Positions 21,971-33,849 of a DNA stretch of 64,000 nucleotides are shown here, piece after piece. Position 1 is the first letter of the stretch, and the number at the start of each line of letters is the position of its first letter. The notes under the pieces are model-generated. The model was not told the origin of the DNA and searched no databases. It saw only the letters and a program-made list of their open reading frames with translations. This DNA is from Heligmosomoides polygyrus polygyrus (taxonomy: Eukaryota > Nematoda > Chromadorea > Rhabditida > Heligmosomidae): positions 65,506,643 to 65,570,642 of the forward strand of contig OX377202.1 in NCBI GenBank assembly GCA_947396885.1, in the 5' to 3' direction. The translations under genes and the position numbers were made by a program.

Positions 21971-22162
21971 ACGTATGATTTGTATAATCCAGTCAGAATC
22001 TGAGCGTTGTTGCTATGAATATTGCGAAAAGTCTAGAAAAGAGAGGTGAATTTTCCTTCACCCCAAGATTTGTGAAAACATCACGGTTCTTGAAAGTAAC
22101 GCCGTTGATGGCGTAGTGATTCTCTGATCCTACTCCGATGTGGAGTTGAAATTGGTATGCTA

Positions 22163-22410
22163 GGCGCGTAGCAGCGCAGTCGAAGGTGCCCGCTGCGGCG
22201 TGCACACGATACCAGCTTCATGGTTCGGACTTCCCGGCCAGACCAACTTCCCTCTGTGGATGACGAATTTGTGCCAGACATGTCTGGGAAGGATCCAACA
22301 CTGGCTTGTTCATCGGCTGATCACCGCCGTCCAATGTATAAACCGAATAGGCACCCAAATAGAAGAAGAATGAGTGACGAATCTCAGATGGGATCGATTG
22401 ATGCCATAGC
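22163..22410 (+). mobile_element. SINE1 copy (diverged)
   Basis: Head: GGCGCGTAGCAGCGCAGTCG and a B-box-like CATGGTTCGGACTTCC. Body: ACATGTCTGGGAAGGAT, GTTCATCGGCTGATCACCGC. The 3' end is a hairpin (ATCTCAGATGGGAT) plus GATTGATGCC. Same orientation as the other copies. Confidence 0.75.
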
Positions 22411-22724
22411 AGCTTGCCAGGTCAGTGGTGCCATAGCGCGATCGCATTAAGAAAGACTTCGACCAATGAGAAGAAACTGTTACCTTCGTCATCTGCCTAT
22501 CGTAATCATCCTTATTCTTTTATGCATACTAAGCGATTGTGGACACTGGTGACGAAAGCCTTTCATAGACGATCCACAAATTTCCGTGTTTTACACGTTT
22601 CGGGCATTCGTAATGAATCACGAAATGTTGACAAGGAAACCGTAGTAAAAACAGCATTCACCAGCAAACGTCAAAAGGGAAGTGCTAATACCGTTTTTTC
22701 TATGGGAATTTAATGCTAGGGTAG

Positions 22725-23013
22725 ATGTGCAAAAAGCTGACATGCTGCAGGAATCGAGGCCTCGACGTTTCGTCCGTGAGTCATAACCTCTGCACTGCGC
22801 CATCCAAGCTCCCAGCGCCGCGTCCTTGAGTGGTAGCCCCGTGTCAGCGGATCATTAAGTGTTGATAACATACAGAGCTTTCAGTGCCTCCTACACATTT
22901 GCCTTGAGGATGCGGCAAAAACAAAGCATGTTCTGCTACTATTTGGAGGATGGGATTTTTCCTACAGTATTCGTTCCTCCCATTCCGGTGTACCGTTGAG
23001 ACCCTTCCTTGTT
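22725..23013 (-). repeat. Remnant of fold-back family A (one arm)
   Basis: Minus strand: CTATTTGGAGGATGGGAT, GGATGCGGCAAAAACAAAGC and a tRNA-like segment (GGATGGCGCAGTGCAGAGG) match the arm of the elements at 9321 and 52775 in the same order, ending near ACCCTTCCTTG. Confidence 0.65.
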
Positions 23014-23442
23014 AGAGAAGCTGTTTCGCTCAAAATACACATGTGGCAGCGCACACAAAATTCTCGGAACTAGAAACTTTGGTGGGCTTAGATAACATCC
23101 ACTGACAGGATGATATATTGGCTTACATAGCAGCATCGATTTGAGTCGAAGTGTTCACCACTAGGTGAACCGCTAAACGGATTTTTCCGCATGAAATGGC
23201 TACGCTCATAAGCTGGCCATGAGTACCAAATTTACCCTCTGTCCACTATCTTCACTGGGTGAACTTTTTCATCCATTACCTTATCAGTTGTGAATCTGGC
23301 CTTTGAACACCTTCATCGAAAGCGAAATCAGTGGGTGTTAACATTAATATACTTTGATGGGCTACTTAGAGATTGACAAAAAGGGGTAAGAGGTCGGTTG
23401 TGGTTTGTAAGCAAAACTTTTGAAAAAACCAAAGCTTACCTT

Positions 23443-23554
23443 GATCCATCTGAGGTGCTCCATGCATTCTGCCTCTAAGGATACCTCGGACGTAATTTGA
23501 CTGCGTATTTGCCATATACAGTGGGTTGCGTTGAACAGCAAATTGGCAAGTCAA
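23443..23554 (-). CDS. Possible first coding exon of an unrecognised gene
   Basis: Minus strand. An open frame contains MANTQSNYVRGILRGRMHGA (first ATG near 23515) and ends ...PQMDQ at a consensus donor (GTAAGC, about 23442-23437). About 75 bp upstream of the ATG is a TATA-like box (23588-23594) in a GC-rich island. No downstream exon was identified with confidence and the protein is not recognised. Confidence 0.35.
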
Positions 23555-23579
23555 TATTTCACCTTCGCTGAAAGCTTGT

Positions 23580-23597
23580 TAGGCGCCTTTTATACTC
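23580..23597 (-). promoter_or_regulatory. TATA-like box in GC-rich island
   Basis: On the minus strand the sequence reads GGAGTATAAAAGGCGCC, a good TATA box in GC-rich context, within a 200-bp GC-rich patch (23580-23745) in otherwise AT-rich DNA. It is placed correctly for the possible exon at 23443-23554. Function is inferred. Confidence 0.35.
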
Positions 23598-23934
23598 CCG
23601 CCGCTGCGCGATTGCAGTTAGGGGAGTGTCAGCGATGCGCGGTCGCGAGCTTCTGCGTACTACGGACTGTGCGCCGGGGACAAGGTCAGACGTGAGGTGC
23701 GAGAATCGCAAAGGGGTCGTACTGCGACCTCGTTTAGTAGGGGAGGGGTTGTACTTTTTCTTGGTTGTGGGAAGATTGGCCTTCGTTTTTCAGTTGTATA
23801 GGTGATGCTTGTATCTCGTAATAAGTTCTTATTTCCAGGTGTAAGTCGACACTGAAGAAATTATCCACTGAGGATGAAATATCTTTGATTGATTACATAA
23901 ATTAATTGATTCACCTTTTAAATACTGGTTGTTC

Positions 23935-26460
23935 TACAGTTAAAATAAAATTTTCTGCCCGTAGTTTTCTATTCGGTAAGTTCAATCTTTAAAGTTTTTT
24001 TAGGACGTCATGGAAACGACGGCTTTCTACCTGAAAAAGCGACATCAGTGTCCGAAATTGCAGTCATTCACATTACTAATTACTAATGATGATTTAAGTA
24101 CTTTCCTTGCAAGATGACGGAGCAGAAATCGAAGGATGGACTTGTCACGGAAATAATTTTCTCCCTTCTGAAAGAAACAACATCTGAAAACGAAATTGTG
24201 CCTTAGCCCTAGTTTATACTAGCACCACGATCGCCATAGATATCGATTTTTCGCGTCTCCCGGTCGATATCTATTCCGACCATGGTGCGGCGCCGCGCAG
24301 CGGCTCAAGTGTAAACTAGGGCTTATAGAAATTCAAGCCCTGCATGATACACAGTGATAAAATTATGCTTTTCTGAAGCGATCTTATATACGATTAGAAG
24401 CATTGGTTCCGCGTCATTTGCAGAAAATAGTGTTCCAAAAATCGACCCCATTCCCAATCAAAAAGGCTGTCGCTTTTACAACCTACCTTTAGAGAATAAA
24501 ATTCACATTTCGTATAATTTTTATTCGTTGTGAACTTTTCCGAGGCTCCAAAAAATCTCCGACTAATGGAAGTTTACACGCGGCAGCTGCGTTCTCTGAA
24601 TTTCTCGATTGCATGCAGAGGATGGACTTCTCCCGGAAATAATGTTCTCCATTCAGAAGGAAAGAACGTCAGAGATTGAAGATGTACAGTACAAAAATGC
24701 AAGCCCTGTGTATCATACAGTAAGAAAAACCAAGCTTCTCCACTGCGATGTTTGATATGATTAATGAGATTGTTTTCAAATTTCTTGTTTTTCATGAAAA
24801 TAAAATTATTTGCTTCCTAAAGCAGACCACCTATACAGTTAAAATTCTGCCACAAAAGGTTTCAAGTCTTGATCAATGCACAGTGAAAAAATGATTTCTT
24901 GAATCAAGCACGTTAGACCGAGCGCAGGTCGATCTGGCACCGACCGCAGTGGAATGACAAAATTGGACGTTCACCAAAATGATCATAACTTGGTAAGTTC
25001 TCTGAACTCCGATAAACCCAATAGCTTTTTGAGAAATAGAAGACAAAGGCTTTCTTCCTATGCAGAAAACTGTTCGCAGGAAGGAACACTATGCGGGCGG
25101 GTAGAGTCCGATTTTTTAGAAACATTAAAAAGTTTTTGTATAAATGATTACAACTTGATAAGTTTCTTAAAGTTCGAAAACGCAAGGGCTTTTTGAAAAC
25201 TAGAGGAAATGTGCTTTCTCACTATCTATTAATTTTTGAAAAAGGGATCTTTATACGCGGAGGAGGGGGTTGGGTCTGTGGTCGAGATTTGTGTGGACGT
25301 CGGCGCAAGATCGATCGTAGAAGCTGAACGATCAGAAACGATCAGAACTCCCCAATTTTTCGAAATTCAAAAAAGCCAAGAGCTTTTTGAAAACTAAAAG
25401 AAATGTGCTTTCTCACTATATAGGAATCAGTTTTGAAAAGAGGGATCTTCATGCGGTGGGAGGGGTGTGATTTTTGGCAAGTATTTCTGTAAAAATCAAC
25501 CACAAATCGCACCCCCCCCCCCCCGCCGCGCATCAAGACCCTTTTTTCAAAACTGATTCATATATTTTAAGAAAACACATTTCCTCTAGTTTTCAAAAAG
25601 CTCTTGGCTTTTCAAAATTCGAAAAGCTTACCGACTTACGTTTATTTATTCAAAAAAAATTAAATTTTTTCGGTCAAAGGTCGAACCCTTCCCACCCCGC
25701 ATGAAGACCTCTGTTTTGATGGCTGTTTTTTTTTACACGATAACAAAGCTTTTCCTTCTATTTGTCAAAAAGTTCTTGGCTTTTTCAAATTTTGAAAAAC
25801 TTACTGAATTATGATAATTTTTGTGAACGTCAAATTTTGTCGCTCCAGTGAAGTGGTGCAGTATTGACCAGAGGTCGATCCAACTTGTTCAATTCAGAAA
25901 ACCATGATTTTTTTTTTACTGTGCTTTGATCATGGCTGGATACTTTTGTGGCAGAATTTTAGCTGCACAGGTAGTATGCTCGGATAACCCGATCCGAATA
26001 ATCCAAAAATCCGGTGTTCCCGAAATCGTCGTTATCCGAATCATCCAATTATGCGAGGATTTTCGATCGGATCCAATGTAGTTGTTTTATGAAGAAAATA
26101 ATTATTTTTTCATGAAATTTTTGATTACGGTTCGTTCTAATCATATCGAAGATCGCTGCAAAGAGGGTTTCTTTTTTACTGCACAATAATCACGGCTTAG
26201 AGTTTTATATGGTAGAATTTCAGTCTCTGATGTACTTTCCTTCAGAAGACAGAAAAAAGTTTCCACGAGAAGTCCATCCTTGTGTTGCGACTCCGGCAGC
26301 GAATCGAAGAGTCCTTCAAAAAATCTCGTAGGGAGAGCAATTAAGTCATCATTAGTATGTAACACTTGAAATTTTATACAATACAACTTTGGACGTAGAT
26401 GTCGCTCCTCCAGGTGGAATGGCGTCGTTTCCATAACATCCTAAAAAAAAATTCAGCACC
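23935..26460. repeat. 2.5-kb inverted-repeat cluster with three copies of an exon-like block
   Basis: The left arm at about 24550-25490 and right arm at about 25500-26460 are inverted relatives, meeting at a poly-C/poly-G-rich centre (13 Cs at 25511-25523). Shared landmarks include CAGTTAAAATTCTGCCAC and GTGGCAGAATTTTAGCTG, and four copies of an AGCTTTTTGAAAACTA-type unit near the centre (two each way). The outer block of each arm is exon-like: on the minus strand from 26434 it reads METTPFHLEERHLRPKLYCI ... DGLLVETFFCLLKE after a TTTTTTTAG acceptor-like run. A third copy, direct to the left arm and broken by stops, lies at 23998-24370 and carries a MITE. It could be duplicated pseudogenes of a host gene or a mobile fold-back element. 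Confidence 0.65.
24206..24322. mobile_element. Palindromic MITE, PIF/Harbinger-like (second subfamily)
   Basis: A 117-bp hairpin with termini GCCCTAGTTTATACT and GTGTAAACTAGGGC. It is flanked by TTA duplications (24203-24205 and 24323-24325). It interrupts the exon-like block of the cluster around it. Confidence 0.8.
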
Positions 26461-26529
26461 TCTCGTCCATTCGAAATCTGCGACAGAAAGTCTTAACTTC
26501 TTACCATACAACAATCAGAAATAAAAGCT

Positions 26530-27420
26530 TTATTCAATTCTCAATCTCAATCATTCATGTCATTTAATCAGTCAATACTAACATATCTTAAGCTTCAATG
26601 GCAAATAAACATTCGTTAAGGAAAAATTTAAAAACATGGAGTCAGAATGTTTGATATGCTCTACATCCTGCTCCGCTTTGTGAAGTCTTGCTATTACTAG
26701 AATACTCCTGTTTACTGTTTGTTGTCGTCGTCATGGTAAATAATTAACTTTTAGCTCGCTGCTCGCTGGCAAGACGGCCTGCCTTTGATTTACTCGGATC
26801 TTCGATATCTCTGAAGACACTCGTATTACGTTCCATTTGGGCCGGTTATTGCTGTGGCTCAAGTTTTCATGTATTCCTCAACTTGTTGCTGTTTTTATTG
26901 ATGGGTTCGCTTTCTCTCTTCGGGTACACCGTGCTTTTTAGGAGCTAAAGATGTTGATGTATACGTCTGAAAGTTTTCCTCACGTCATGGCAATTATACG
27001 CTTCAGAACGCTCAACATCAAATATGCTTCGCCTCACAATAACTGCTCCCATTGTCGTTTTGCTTTGCAGTAATCCGCTGCTACTTTGTCAATGCTTAGG
27101 GCTCAAAGGGCCGTAATGGATGAAACTGCTGCTCACTGACGGGTGCATGGCTGAAAGCATAACTGACTAATTATATAAATATTTGTTTTTGGGATGAGCT
27201 CATTGATTAGGCAGAACTGTCGGTACGAGGGTCGCATTATTTGAATGAAGAGCGGCTGCTGGCAATTTGCCAGCAGCGCGGCGGCCCACGTTGCCGGAGA
27301 ACTGGTCCGCTTGACATAGTGCCGAGGCGGCGCGCGGTTTTTCGTCGTGTCGTCTCGTGCACTCCACGCCTCCCTGTTCGCCACACACTGGAGTCCCTGC
27401 AAAACCCCGCACAGGTGAAA
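26530..27420. other. Unassigned DNA
   Basis: No recognised gene. From about 27230 the sequence becomes GC-rich and contains a short inverted repeat (GCTGCTGGCAATTTGCCAGCAGC, near 27249). Confidence 0.45.
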
Positions 27421-27429
27421 AAGAAAACG

Positions 27430-27650
27430 TCTGAAAATTATGTAGAAGTTGAAACCCCCAATCTCATCCAATCGGTTGAAATGCAAAAATCCCGAGACGC
27501 ACAGGAACCGAACCCCCGACCTCCATCGCCTCTAGCAACTCCACTATCTACTGCACCGCGAGCCTGCCTGAAGACGGCGCCATCGCGGGCCTTTAAGAAA
27601 CACACAGCGCACGTCTTCCGTGCCCATCGCCAAAGTGGAGTGCAAGCGGT
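27430..27650 (-). mobile_element. tRNA-like SINE module (minus strand)
   Basis: On the minus strand: GGTGCAGTAGATAGTGGAG (A-box-like), GGGGGTTCGGTTCCTGTGCG (B-box-like), then GGGATTTTTGCATTTCAACC and a stretch ending in ACTTCTACATAAT. This is the order of the modules at 1878, 3932 and 44055. The long + strand ORF across it (27241-28050) is an artefact. Confidence 0.65.
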
Positions 27651-27794
27651 TGCGTCGCGTACGTCGCTGGACATACTGCCAGCAGCCGCCCTTCGCCTAA
27701 ATCTTTCGGCCGGATACGGGCGCGATTACTCAAACTCGGCCGCGCGACGTGTTTGCGTCGCGACAGTGCTGCTGCAGCCCGTCAAAGGCATTTT

Positions 27795-27945
27795 GCATAC
27801 CTCCGCGTCGCTCCAGCGATTGTCGCGGGAGCTATTTGAACGGAGCGTGAATCGCTTCAGGGGCGCCAGCGTGACGAGAGAGACCCCCTTGTGCAATGCG
27901 CAGCGGTTCGGGCAATCGCTGGAGCGAGTCGGAGGTATGCCGATG
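27795..27945. repeat. GC-rich inverted repeat
   Basis: GCATACCTCCGCGTCGCTCC (near 27796) pairs with GGAGCGAGTCGGAGGTATGC (near 27921), with CAGCGATTGTCGC and GGGCAATCGCTG extending the stem. It is the core of a GC-rich 400-bp palindromic patch, probably another fold-back element. Confidence 0.6.
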
Positions 27946-28289
27946 CCAAAGATGGATACCACATTTCGGCTATGTGTGGTTCCTGTGCATAGTCCTGAAC
28001 GCACCCGTTGCGTTCCGACGGTTTGGCCCGGAAAGGCAACGCGCACCTAGTGTTCGTCTTTATGCCAACATTGAAGCAACCTGGAAAAAACGGGGGTCGA
28101 GACTCTACATTAGCTATCTCCCTTGAACTTGCAGCATTCTCGTCCGCTGTGAAGTGATCTCTAAGCAACACAAATAGCACTGCCACGCGGATTTCGAGAT
28201 ATAGAGTTGCGACCGCTCGCGATGAAGATCACCTCAAACTTAAACCTTTATCTTTAATATCCTTCTGTATATAAACGAGAACGGTCGTT

Positions 28290-28565
28290 TCTCTGTTTGT
28301 TTGTTTGTTTGTTTGCACAGGAGTGCTGGAGGAGTGTGTTGGGGGAAAGTATGGGGGGGGGGGGTGTGGTTGTGCAACGTGCCTGGCCACTCAGTGGACG
28401 TGCCGAACACGTTGATTCAGTAGACGTGCCGAAGACGCTGCTCAACGTGCATGACGGTTCATTAGACATGCCGAACACGTCGCCAAACGCGCCTGGAGAT
28501 GCAGTGCTGGAGGAGTGTTTTAGTAGAGCTGATTTCACAAGAGCTCTCCAGGCGCGTTTGGCCAC
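28290..28565. repeat. (TTTG)n run and degenerate CGTGCCGAACACGT repeats
   Basis: After a (GTTT)n run at 28297-28317 come a poly-G run (28355-28364) and repeats of CGTGCCGAACACGT in variants (near 28398, 28425 and 28467). CCAAACGCGCCTGGAGA near 28485 is matched by the inverted TCTCCAGGCGCGTTTGG ending at 28562. AGTGCTGGAGGAGTGT occurs at 28322 and 28503. The open frame across it (28297-28590) shows no domain. Confidence 0.5.
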
Positions 28566-28599
28566 ACATGACATGTGGGGGATCCCTTAAGCTAATTGG

Positions 28600-29935
28600 A
28601 TTGGTGACCTCGGCACCGTTTTGCGATGGAAGCAGCCCTCTTTAGGTGGTGACCTCAGTACTAATAGCACAGAGTCGGCCGAGAGGCCGCTGAACGGCTG
28701 GTACACAAAATAATACGCACGCGAATAACGAGTATTGAACTAAAGCATCGATGGTGAAGCTGATATGAGGATACGAATGATAAAATGGATGGATAAGTTT
28801 GGCAACAAATACACGAAACATACCAAGTCAAACAACATGACTTCATAGGACAAAACCGAAACTATCGAGACCGAAGAAACCGGCTAAGTGAACAGTAAAA
28901 AGCCCATATACTACTGATGTGGTAAGAAGAACCCACTTTGGACAGAACCCGGTACCCACATAAGGAATGGCAAGACAAAAAACAAGGCAAACACAACATA
29001 TAGGAATCGAGAATAACATGACGGAAGAATATATGAAGAATAATGAGATGGGATAACAACACAAATGGAATAGCAACACTACAACACGAATGAACACACA
29101 AAAGATACATGAGAACATGAGAAACAACACATTATGAACAAATCAGGGCCCACAAAAGACACGCGCAAGGATTACGAGGAAGAGAAACCTCCTCTCGACG
29201 AAGAAGCCCAAGAAGTCCAACATCGATACACGCGCAAAGACGGATTCCCCTCGAGAGCCTAACCCGAAGCTCTTAGATCGCCAAGCGCTGACTCGAGACG
29301 CGGAATGGCTAATCCCTTTTGAATCATCACCCTGAAATCAGGCGGTTTGCCGCGTTCGACTGGGGCACCGAATCTGCTGGGACGACTTGTCATCACGCTA
29401 TGGCAGCGAATGACCAGCGACATCGCCCAACGCAACATACGCGCGCGGCGGTGGGATTGTCTACTGGCTATTTTGGGCAAATTTCTCATCTTTTTTTCTT
29501 GGAAAATTGCCATAATTGGTCAGAAGGCAGAAAATGTAGCTGTGAACAAAATTATTATATGATAGAAAGTAGAAAATTTAAAAAAAATCCAGAAAATGTC
29601 ATAGAATCATGAGTTTCATACCAAGATAATGTTTCTAGAGTATTTTAAAATTCAAGCATGTGGTGTTTTTTAGGATGTGCTCGCGTTCAGATTACGCCGT
29701 GTACTCATGAGCTATGCCGATTTCTTTGCTTGAATTATTTTGTAAGTGATGCTGCCATGAAGCCCCTTCATAGCACGTTCCTCACTTTCATAGTTTGGAT
29801 TCATATTTCTTTCAATTTCATCCGTAGTTTGGACCATTTGCGATTACTGACAACTTTATGTTAACACGTTGACAACGAGAGCGATTTTCCGTGTCTGTCC
29901 CGTGGAAGCTCACCACACATGTATGAGACGAGATC
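28600..29935. other. Unassigned DNA with a hydrophobic minus-strand ORF
   Basis: A 95-aa minus-strand ORF (28843-29130) is very rich in F, V, C and L and probably reflects pyrimidine-rich noncoding sequence. 29140-29470 is unusually GC-rich (genic composition), but no frame stays open with recognisable motifs. Confidence 0.4.
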
Positions 29936-29939
29936 CTGT

Positions 29940-30260
29940 GACCCAAACTTCTTCTAAAGATAATTTGGGATGATGAACATGACGGTTGAGTCTGATTGGA
30001 CGGTTACACAAAATTATCTACCAAATCGATAACTAGGGTGGCCGTGTCAGACTCACCGTTGTACTGAACTTCACGAATATCGCACTCTCTTTTCGAATAT
30101 CAGCCAACTACGATAGGTAGCGGTAAGCTGCATGGGCTATCTCAACTACATAATGTGGTTGGGAGACGATGTGACGGGGGACAGGGTCACGATCTAGCCA
30201 GATCTTCGTCTAGGAGATTATTTTTGGTCCTGTGATGTGCGATTTTTAGAATTGCAACAA
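29940..30260. repeat. Diverged inverted pair of the CTTCGGCTAAG repeat
   Basis: 29940-30000 (CCCAAACTTCTTCTAAAGATAATTTGGGATGATGAAC) resembles the core unit of the element at 125-917, and 30180-30250 (CTTCGTCTAGGAGATTATTT) is a second diverged unit. Confidence 0.45.
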
Positions 30261-31033
30261 ACTAACTAGGGTATGTTACGTTTGATGTGTTTAACGCTCA
30301 CCAGCTCATATCCAGCGTAAGATAACTGATGATAGCCTTCTTGTCCAATGGATTGATGCAGAGTGCAGATAAAGAAGGGGAATCTAGAGAGAGAGAGAGA
30401 AAAGGAAAAGAGGAATGCCGCTAAATCCCTAAAGAAAGTAGATTGTCACAGATGTGAAATCTAATAAAATTCTGAAAACAAAACGTGAGATTTGTGACTA
30501 GCTTCTCAAATAACGTTCCACACGGACTTTGTGCAAAATCGAAGGTCCCGACACGAAAACTGCAGTTATCGATTTGGCAGAAAACCAACTGATCAATCGA
30601 TACAACGAACATCGGCATCATGTTCACCATTCCAAATAACTTCCAGACGAAATTTGGATGGACCTGATGCCGTCCTTCTCAATTGCATTGGCCGCCGCGC
30701 ACCATTGAGCGGCACTGTCGTCAACGTGTTAGAGCTAGAGCACTAGTGTTCAGAGCACTAGTGTTCCGAGGGGCATTTAATTATCCATTAACTAATCGCT
30801 TGTGCTAGAGTAACTGTGGGCGGGATTATTCTCCAATTCTGCTTTGAAAATTGTAAATTGTTGGCCGGCCGGCCAAATTGTCGCTTCCTGCAGAGCCTTT
30901 GGTGAAGCTGCTTTTCTAACTCTGAACCTTGCCAGTTTTTGGCTTTCCAGAAATTAATAAGAGACGCAAAAGTTCTAGACACCTTTGATTTTGCCGATGT
31001 AGTGATACAGTAGTGACACATAAAATTTTTCAT

Positions 31034-31570
<537 letters not shown>

Positions 31571-31574
31571 TGGT

Positions 31575-32334
31575 AGAGAGGATGTGTGGTGTATACGCAT
31601 TCAAGAAAATTTTCACCCAAATCTGTTGTGCTGACAGCCCCTTCAGTCACAATACCGTGTTCAATTCCCGTGAAATATCAAACCAGTACTCAGCATCTTT
31701 AGTCTGCTAAGGAGTACTAGGCATAAACTCACCAGGAGAGGTTTTCTCAAAGAACAAGACGAACTAGGAATACAGATTCTGGCGGAGCCAGTAATACTCG
31801 GCGAATCTGCACAGCTTTACAGTATGTTGCGAGAGTGTGTCTATAAACTCAAGAAATGGAGTTGAAAAATGCAAACAGTGGTCATTGAGCTTTTATCGTG
31901 TTCAATGCTTTGAAAGACCAGCTTCTTGTGGGACCATTAATCTCGCGAATCGTCTGTTTTATGATTACACCTTCATTTTGGGCTAGATCGGAGAGCCATA
32001 AACAGCTATACTTCAACACAAATGTGATAGATTAAATTCGTCATTTATAAGCCACGCTTTTTTGTTCCTCACCTCTTTACCATTGCGATTATTGATGTAA
32101 TCATTAGAGCATTTGCTGTGGAAGGGAGTTGGTGAGTAGTGTTGTATACTTCAATTGACGAGATTCCTAGGCTATATGGGTCAAGATCTACAATTTACTG
32201 AATGCAATGAATTTGGAGTGTACTAGAATTTTTTATGACCGTTTGTAAGTTAAACCGCTCGTCCACAAGCATATTTTTAGTCAAACAAAAGCATTTGCTA
32301 CGGGAAAAATGAATCCTTGGGTGGAATAATTGGC
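31575..32334. other. AT-rich DNA, nothing recognised
   Basis: No ORF above 60 codons, repeat pair or RNA gene is visible. Confidence 0.5.
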
Positions 32335-32336
32335 TA

Positions 32337-33743
32337 TTAGGTTGATCGAAAAGTCTTGCAATACCAGCACAACATTATTCAAATGTGTGTGTAAAACAAA
32401 TTCATTCACAACATTCAAATGTGTGTAAAACAAAAACTCAGTTCACGATACATTCCCCACCAGGGGTGTGCCTGACTTGCCGCCGGTAAATTTTTTACTG
32501 CAGTCCGGTAAATCCGTTAATTTTCAATTTTCAATCAGCATGCGCATGGCTTCCCGCGCCCTTCGTGGGCATGGTATACTTTTTCGCGCCGCGCGCGGTA
32601 TTTGGCGTTGGTAATGGAAGGATCGCCGTCACGTTTCCTTGCGGAGCGATGGGCGATGCGACGAGCGCAGAGAAATTCAAATTCTTTCGCGTCGCTCTGC
32701 AAAATTCGTCGCCTGGATTCCATTGCGGCGACGGGAACTATGCAAGAGGCCTAAGAGCCCACCAGATCAGGTAGACTAGCGGTGTACATTCCGATGCCTT
32801 ACATCTTGGACTATATTACGGAAGACAAGACATAAGCGTATCTTCTTCTTATTCCTTTGGCGATCGTCTATTCTAAGAGCTTCAATATGTCTAATCCAAA
32901 TTGTCTCATATCATGTGGGGAATGTCAGGGTGAGGTACTATTCCAGTGGAGCGCGCTTTCACACTGGAGCGCACCATCTCCGCCTCCTGATATGGGCATG
33001 GATGTTTTAATGAGGTTGAGGACCACGAACGCTAATAGCAAGTTATCAGAGGAGATAGAAGCAATCACTTCTAAACTGAGATCGGTAGTATGTTTCCTTC
33101 TCCATTCGATAGATAGGAACATGATTTTGTTCGAAAAAAGTCGTTAAATTTTCCGGTAAATTTGGTAATTTACCGGAAATTTTCGTTAAAAGAATTTATC
33201 GCGAAAATGCCGGTAAATCCTTAAACCGGTAAATCGTTGACGGGTAAACGCACACCCCTGTTCTCCACCCAAGTCTAAGATACTGCCCCATCTTTCAGCC
33301 TTTCAATTCCTTTCCACCAGATTTCCGAGAGCTGTGAGGAAAAGAATTCAGAAACCTCCATTTCCAGTGGACGTCGATCATCGAACTCTCTACCTCAAAA
33401 ATGCTGCTTCAGAGTCTGAACAGGTGGTAGTCAGAAGGAGCAAGGTCCCGAGAATGCGTTGGATGCGGCAGAGCTTCCCAACCTAACTCCTGGATTTTCT
33501 CGCGACTCACTTTTGCGACATTAGGACACGCGTTGTCGTGCAGCCCGTAAACATTTTCTCGTTCTGGACGTTTTTGACGCATGGCTTCAACCAAGCTCTG
33601 GAGCTGGATGGCGTAGACAGATGCTGTGACTGTGGTCTATCCAGCAACTCACAGTAAAGCGTGTCTTCTGAGTCCCACCAGCAACACAGAAAAACCTTCT
33701 TTTCGTAGTGTCCACGTTTCGATTGTCTTTTCGATCAACGCAA
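32337..33743 (-). mobile_element. Internally deleted mariner, interrupted by a hAT MITE
   Basis: Termini TTAGGTTGATCGAAAAGTCT (32337) and inverted GTCTTTTCGATCAACGCAA (to 33743), with TA on both sides (32335-32336, 33744-33745). Minus-strand transposase pieces: KKVFLCCWWDSEDTLYCELL (about 33700-33640) and, after a frame change, HDNACPNVAKV with PHPTHSRDLAPSDYHLFRL (33594-33409), the second and third catalytic motifs. Without the 800-bp MITE the element is about 600 bp, less than half of a full mariner, so it is non-autonomous. Confidence 0.85.
32461..33260. mobile_element. hAT-like non-autonomous element, 800 bp
   Basis: Termini CAGGGGTGTGC (32461) and GCACACCCCTG (to 33260) are a perfect 11-bp inverted repeat of the CAGGGGTG type seen in hAT elements. 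The 8 bp outside are TTCCCCAC (32453-32460) and TTCTCCAC (33261-33268), a 7/8 match to a hAT 8-bp target duplication. Subterminal CCGGTAAAT motifs recur on both sides. It has no transposase and sits inside the mariner. Confidence 0.85.
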
Positions 33744-33849
33744 TAGTATGATAAATGCTTTTAAATTTCCTGGCGTTTTTTGCTTTTTTTTCTGAGAAAA
33801 TTTTAAAAATTTCCGCTCATCCCTGATTGTGATGAGTGGCGCTACCCGC

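Noticed and set aside
27241..28050. 269-aa ORF on the + strand
   Set aside because: It spans an inverted tRNA-like repeat and a GC-rich palindrome; no domain, composition explained by the repeats.
28843..29130. Hydrophobic 95-aa minus-strand protein
   Set aside because: A pyrimidine-rich strand gives long F/V/C/L runs in more than one frame; no sign of a gene.
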